64,000 bases of DNA. Origin: DAHVFY01 sp040388665 (GTDB lineage Bacteria; Chlamydiota; Chlamydiia; Chlamydiales; Rhabdochlamydiaceae). Positions 60,313-64,000 of this stretch are shown here, one piece after another. Position numbers and translations under genes: made by a program. The stretch spans positions 70,253 through 134,252 of the forward strand of contig JAZKBL010000012.1 in assembly GCA_040388665.1 (NCBI GenBank). The letters are read 5' to 3'. The notes under the pieces are model-generated. The model was not told the origin of the DNA, searched no databases, and saw nothing but the letters and a program-made list of their open reading frames with translations. The stretch's first letter is position 1; every line of letters starts with the position of its first letter.

Positions 60313-60870
60313 TTACACTCTTTGAATATATTCGTTTGTTTGCGTATCGATTTTGACAATGTCGCCAGACTCAACAAAAAGCGGAACCTCAATGCGGGCT
60401 CCTGTCTCGAGAATTGCGATTTTAGTTGCATCAGCAACGTGGGCGGCATCATCGCTTTCTTCTGTCTTAACAACCATTAGCTCAAGAAACTGAGGCAATT
60501 CTACGGAAAAAATTGCAGATCCGTAAAACATGGATTTCAGCTCGATACCTTCTTTAAGATAATGAACTTTATCACCAATGACCTCTTTGGGCACAACGAC
60601 TTGGTCAAGGTTGCCAATATCTAAAAAGAGATAATCCTTGCCTTCTAAATAAAGGTACTCAAGACGACGTTCTGTTAAAGTAACATCTTCAACTTCTTGC
60701 TGCAGCTTAAAATTCTTCTCAACAAGCTCATCTGTCACCAAATTTTTGAGCTTTGTCTTAATGAAAGGAACTCCTTTCGCAACAGTGACTTTTACGCTTG
60801 ATTCCACTCGAAAGATTTTACCATCAATACAGATAGTCATTCCTGGAGTGATTTGATTGCTTGTAATCAT
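60313..60870 (-). CDS. efp: Elongation factor P
   Basis: Relieves ribosome stalling at polyproline. 185 residues, three-domain length; N-terminal ITSNQITPGMTICIDGKIFR and the C-terminal ETGARIEVPLFVESGDIVKI then DTQTNEYIQRV are typical. The tip loop that carries the modified Lys reads TVAKG rather than the usual KPGKG, with Lys32 in the equivalent place, so the modification machinery may differ; chlamydiae have two EF-P paralogues and this matches the one next to accB. Cotranscribed with accB and accC. Confidence 0.95.
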   Translation of the reverse strand: MITSNQITPGMTICIDGKIFRVESSVKVTVAKGVPFIKTKLKNLVTDELVEKNFKLQQEVEDVTLTERRLEYLYLEGKDYLFLDIGNLDQVVVPKEVIGDKVHYLKEGIELKSMFYGSAIFSVELPQFLELMVVKTEESDDAAHVADATKIAILETGARIEVPLFVESGDIVKIDTQTNEYIQRV

Positions 60871-60891
60871 TAATTTCTACCGCTATTTAAA

Positions 60892-61551
60892 CTATGAGAG
60901 ATAATCTTTAATATCAGCCAACTTAGAGATCGAATAATCGACATCACCTTTAGGGCCTACACTATTCAAGCCCCGACCCCATCGCACATGTATCGTCTTA
61001 AAACCCAAAGCTTTTGCTGGAGAAAGGTCTGTAGTAATACGATCTCCACAAACGATAACATCTACATCAGCTATACCCAATGCTTCAACAACAGCTTGAT
61101 AAGATGGTCCCTTATCAGGTCCCCCACACACGATTATCTTACTAAAAATTGTAGAATCAATACCAGCATTTTTCATTTTTTCCATTTGCTGTTCTTGTCT
61201 GCCAATAGTCACAATTGCTAATTCATGATGAAGTGCTAATTCTTCTAATATTTCTACAGCGCCGTCTACCGGATCCACACTGATCTCTGAGCATGAAGTA
61301 TGATAAACTTCCTTAAGAGCAAGTTCTAAAAAACCGTGAGGCGCTGCAACAATTTCAAGAAACTCAGAAAGAGCTCTATGACCGCTTTCTGCACAACGAT
61401 CTAATCTTAAAAGCTGCTCTAAAGCACTATTAAAATCTGGAATTTCAAGGCCCGCTTGTATCATACGCGCTAATGCCGATTCTAACTTCATCGGCGTTAT
61501 GCAACCTGTGGTATCAATTAGGGTATCGTCAAGATCAAAGATGATTAACAA
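60892..61551 (-). CDS. HAD-family hydrolase (phosphatase)
   Basis: 219 residues. Motif I FDLDDTLIDTTG (catalytic Asp pair) lies at residues 4-15, motif II in LAIVTIGRQEQQ (Thr), and motifs III/IV in KGPSYQAVVEALG and VIVCGDRITTDLSPAKALGF. The GD-x3-x-D ending fits phosphoglycolate phosphatase-like or pyrophosphatase PpaX-like enzymes; substrate not decided. Starts 17 bp inside the end of yvcK and ends 21 bp before efp, so it is part of the leftward block. Cytoplasmic. Confidence 0.9.
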   Translation of the reverse strand: MLIIFDLDDTLIDTTGCITPMKLESALARMIQAGLEIPDFNSALEQLLRLDRCAESGHRALSEFLEIVAAPHGFLELALKEVYHTSCSEISVDPVDGAVEILEELALHHELAIVTIGRQEQQMEKMKNAGIDSTIFSKIIVCGGPDKGPSYQAVVEALGIADVDVIVCGDRITTDLSPAKALGFKTIHVRWGRGLNSVGPKGDVDYSISKLADIKDYLS

Positions 61552-62497
61552 TTTTCATTAACTCTTGGGCTAATTTTTTAGGATCATGACGGATCAAACT
61601 ACGTTTAATCAAATCCGTACGAGGACCTTCTTTTACTTCTCCAAGCATCGCTGCACATCGCACACGCTCATCATCCACATCAATGCCTACAAGCTCGCCT
61701 TCCTCTGCATAAACTTCAATGAGTTCTTGAGCCGGCATTTGATTATTTACAAGAATATAATCAAGAACATCCTCGCCTAAAAAACGGACAAGCTCTCTTA
61801 AATAGTCGCTCACTTTATAGCCTGTTGTTTGGCCCCTGCGGTTCATTAAATTAACAACAAATGTTTTTTTCGCGTGTGTTTCTCGAATCGCTTGAGCAAT
61901 GCCCTCAACAAGTAAATTAGGAATAAGCGAGGTGTGCAAACCACCCGGCCCTAAAACAACAAGATCTGCATTCATGATTTCATCAATTGCATGAGGATTG
62001 GCTTTAGGATACGGCTCGAGATAAATGCTCTTGTATCCTTGATCAATCTCCTGAGAAAGATAAATCTCTTTTTCCCCCTCAAGAAGTTTTCTGTTATTTA
62101 GAATCATCTTAAGGCGCACTTGATGTGTCGTTACTGGAATTACCTTTCCTTTGATAAAAAGGATTTTTCCCACTTCCTCTACAGCTTTTTCAAAACTACC
62201 TGTCACCTTTTCCATGGCAGAAAGAAGCAAATTTCCAAAACTATGTCCTTCAAGACCACCATTTTCAAAACGATAGTTCATAAGACTGCGCATCAAACGA
62301 GAAGAATTTGAAAGGGCGATTAAACATTGGCGCACATCTCCTGGAGGAAGAACTCCGAGCTCATCACGCAATATGCCTGTACTTCCGCCATCATCTGCCA
62401 TCGAAACAATGGCGCTAATGTCAACATCGTAATTTTTCACCCCTCTGAGAACTGTAAAATTACCTGTCCCCCCGCCGACGACTACAATTTTCTTCAT
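61535..62497 (-). CDS. yvcK: YvcK/CofD-like gluconeogenesis factor
   Basis: 320 residues. VVVGGGTGNFTVLRGVKNY at the N-terminus, DDGGSTGILRDELGVLPPGD and LVVLGPGGLHTSLIPNLLV are the three signatures of the YvcK branch of the CofD-like superfamily, which binds UDP-sugars and links central carbon metabolism to peptidoglycan synthesis and cell shape. True CofD (F420 synthesis) differs at these motifs. Overlaps rpe by 4 bp and the HAD gene by 17 bp. Confidence 0.93.
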   Translation of the reverse strand: MKKIVVVGGGTGNFTVLRGVKNYDVDISAIVSMADDGGSTGILRDELGVLPPGDVRQCLIALSNSSRLMRSLMNYRFENGGLEGHSFGNLLLSAMEKVTGSFEKAVEEVGKILFIKGKVIPVTTHQVRLKMILNNRKLLEGEKEIYLSQEIDQGYKSIYLEPYPKANPHAIDEIMNADLVVLGPGGLHTSLIPNLLVEGIAQAIRETHAKKTFVVNLMNRRGQTTGYKVSDYLRELVRFLGEDVLDYILVNNQMPAQELIEVYAEEGELVGIDVDDERVRCAAMLGEVKEGPRTDLIKRSLIRHDPKKLAQELMKIVNHL

Positions 62498-63219
62498 GAA
62501 GGATTCTCCTTACTACCAAGAGCCCTTAGATTTAAAATCGCTTTTGACATGTTTGGCGCTTTAAAAAGATGGGTACCGGACACAAACACGTTAGCTCCAG
62601 CTTTTAAACATAAAGGAGCTGTCTTGTCGTCAATTCCTCCGTCTACTTGAATATTAAAAGGGGGCAACTTTTCGTTATCTTTAGAAATAACGCCACTCTT
62701 TCTAATGTTCAACTGATCGCAAACACCTCGTGTAAAAGAAATTTTTTCAAGCATCTCCGGTATAAACGCCTGTCCGCCAAAACCTGGATTTACTGTCATA
62801 ATGAGAATCAAGTCGCACTTATCTAAATATTTAGGGATCATCGATTCTGAAGTTTCAGGAGAAAACGCAAGACCCGCCTCTACATTACATTTACGAATAT
62901 AAAGAAGCGTCTCTTCTACCTCTTCTGTTGCTTCAAAATGGATTGTTATCCTATCAGCGCCAGCTTCTACAAACCGTTCAATATAATCAAATGGATTATA
63001 AATCATCAAATGAACATCAAGAAAAAGGTTCGTAGCTTTATCAATAGCCGCAACAGCTTTTGGTCCAAACGAGAGATTGGGAACAAAATGCCCATCCATG
63101 ATATCAAGATGGATCGCATCAGCTCCAGCCTCTTCTATTTTGATTGCTTCAGAAGCCAGGCAACCAAAATCGCCCGATAAAATTGAGGGCTCAATAATCA
63201 ATGGCCATTTTTTTTGCAT
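62494..63219 (-). CDS. rpe: Ribulose-phosphate 3-epimerase
   Basis: Pentose phosphate pathway: interconverts ribulose-5-phosphate and xylulose-5-phosphate. 241 residues; EPSILSGDFGCLASE, LDIMDGHFVPNLSFGPKAV with the metal His/Asp, VNPGFGGQAFIPEML and IQVDGGIDDKTAPLCLKAGA with the second catalytic Asp. ATGA overlap with yvcK. In Chlamydia rpe also lies just before efp; here yvcK and HAD are inserted between them. A 28-bp gap separates it from the partial gene upstream. Confidence 0.96.
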   Translation of the reverse strand: MQKKWPLIIEPSILSGDFGCLASEAIKIEEAGADAIHLDIMDGHFVPNLSFGPKAVAAIDKATNLFLDVHLMIYNPFDYIERFVEAGADRITIHFEATEEVEETLLYIRKCNVEAGLAFSPETSESMIPKYLDKCDLILIMTVNPGFGGQAFIPEMLEKISFTRGVCDQLNIRKSGVISKDNEKLPPFNIQVDGGIDDKTAPLCLKAGANVFVSGTHLFKAPNMSKAILNLRALGSKENPS

Positions 63220-63247
63220 AAGATAAGTTTTGTACCTTATTTACCCC

Positions 63248-64000
63248 TCAAAAGTCAAGAGATAGCGCCTCTCTAAATGTTTCTTGGCTTTTTAAATCAT
63301 CACAAAAATAAATATACCCCAAATAAGTTGTGTTTAAAACTTTAAGTCGTAAAGAAACAAGCTGTGGAGCTGAAAGACTTAAATCATTAATAGTATTAAA
63401 TATTTTCTCCTCTTCCAAAGCCGCTTGTAAATGAAAGAGCACATAAGTACACCCTGGATCCATTGCAAATTTGACAGTCTCATTTTTTTCCATCATTTCA
63501 ATTAAAAGAAAAAAAAGAGCTTTTAGAGGATAAGGAGGCAAGACGCTGCGTAATTCTACAGGAAAAATTGCATGAAAAAAGTTCTCAAGTAAAAAATCAT
63601 GTCTACGCCCCACCTCTCCCAGAAGATCTTTTAATGCGATAAACGCCTCTATCTGTTTCGAAATCATCCCCCCATTATAGTCACGCACATCATGAAATAT
63701 TTTCTTCAATTCGACAACAACTGACTGCCTTGCTCTATAAAGATCCACCGAATGGTCTTTGCGCAAAAACTCAGCATTAGAAAGGCGCGCACGCACGACA
63801 CTTGCTTCTTTGGGATATTTATTACGAATCATCCCTACGTTTTTTACTCTATCTACCTGAAATTTTAAAGGTGTATCGACAGTTGACAGCAACTCACGCA
63901 TTCCCACTTCTTTTTCTTGAAGAACTCGAACTAAAATGACTAAAAAGGATAGCTCTGTATCTGTTTGCTCATCAAAAGAGATGATAACCTGAGGAATATC
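63248..64000 (-). CDS. Unrecognised helical protein, C-terminal part (gene runs off the right edge)
   Basis: At least 251 residues; the frame is open to the edge, and a GTG/ATG at 63907 or 63901 is unlikely to be the true start because coding sequence (DEQTDTELSFLVILVRVLQE) continues upstream. All-helical, charged: RQSVVVELKKIFHDVRDYNG, FFHAIFPVELRSVLPPYPLK, ALFFLLIEMMEKNETVKFAM. No motif I recognise and no membrane helix. It ends 28 bp before rpe on the same strand, so it may head the leftward transcript. Confidence 0.7.
   Translation of the reverse strand, partial: DIPQVIISFDEQTDTELSFLVILVRVLQEKEVGMRELLSTVDTPLKFQVDRVKNVGMIRNKYPKEASVVRARLSNAEFLRKDHSVDLYRARQSVVVELKKIFHDVRDYNGGMISKQIEAFIALKDLLGEVGRRHDFLLENFFHAIFPVELRSVLPPYPLKALFFLLIEMMEKNETVKFAMDPGCTYVLFHLQAALEEEKIFNTINDLSLSAPQLVSLRLKVLNTTYLGYIYFCDDLKSQETFREALSLDF

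Noticed and set aside
59817..60473. Longer accB with a 55-residue N-terminal extension
   Set aside because: The extension overlaps the efp coding sequence in another frame; the ATG at 60308 gives the standard AccB length.

Overview
The window looks like a chromosomal segment of a Chlamydiota bacterium, most likely one of the amoeba- or arthropod-associated families (Simkaniaceae or Parachlamydiales-like) rather than Chlamydia itself. The evidence is the rpe / efp / accB / accC neighbourhood, the AT-rich sequence, a DUF2608 HAD protein, a DUF818-like hydrolase, a giant DUF3638-like protein, a large repeat protein with a C-terminal domain I associate with environmental chlamydiae, and many signal-peptide versions of enzymes that are normally cytosolic. 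The family placement is inference; no rRNA is present.

Layout. 1-13470: mostly single genes and short operons of metabolic or exported enzymes: DEAD-box helicase, fatty acid desaturase, alpha/beta hydrolase, GNAT, exported carbonic anhydrase, MauE/DoxX-like protein, pterin dehydratase, a methyltransferase/tautomerase/cupin cluster, a D-amino-acid-oxidase-like flavoprotein with an apparently permuted fold, quinone oxidoreductase, PhnA-like protein, PAP2 phosphatase and an exported Nudix hydrolase. 13615-21999: one 2794-residue protein with SF2-helicase-like motifs. 21996-35838: aldo/keto reductase, MFS transporter, small membrane and exported proteins, LigD-type PE-POL protein without a ligase, YheT hydrolase, methyltransferases, a possible metalloprotein, a PhzF protein and a DUF2608 HAD. 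35990-39545: a small coiled-coil gene, a possible 44-residue exported peptide and a 1010-residue helical-repeat protein.

39667-51156 is an accessory, heavily rearranged region. It holds remnants of a phage/plasmid primase (Zn-finger and DUF927 pieces) around a cluster of GTGAC-type repeats. It also holds second copies of the PhzF and DUF2608 genes, one with a gene-conversion-like identical tract and one truncated, a HigBA-like toxin-antitoxin pair, other regulators, and fragments of SDR, terminase, GNAT, XRE, RelE-like and kinase-like genes. A 4.7-kb island is bounded by a 51-bp direct repeat of the tRNA-Tyr 3' end. Its cargo is a two-gene operon (a two-lobed membrane-anchored aspartyl protease and an exported EEP/DNase-I-fold protein) plus an AbiEi-like gene and an unknown gene. 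No integrase is left.

51203-64000 returns to core sequence: tRNA-Thr, SEC-C protein, TtcA-like thiolase, PutP symporter, SurE, a lipoprotein, a VanX-type dipeptidase, tRNA-Val and tRNA-Asp, a YitT-type protein, and a compact leftward block rpe - yvcK - HAD - efp - accB - accC - hpt - rfbA with overlapping or nearly abutting genes, which suggests one or two transcripts for lipid, nucleotide, translation and sugar-nucleotide functions.
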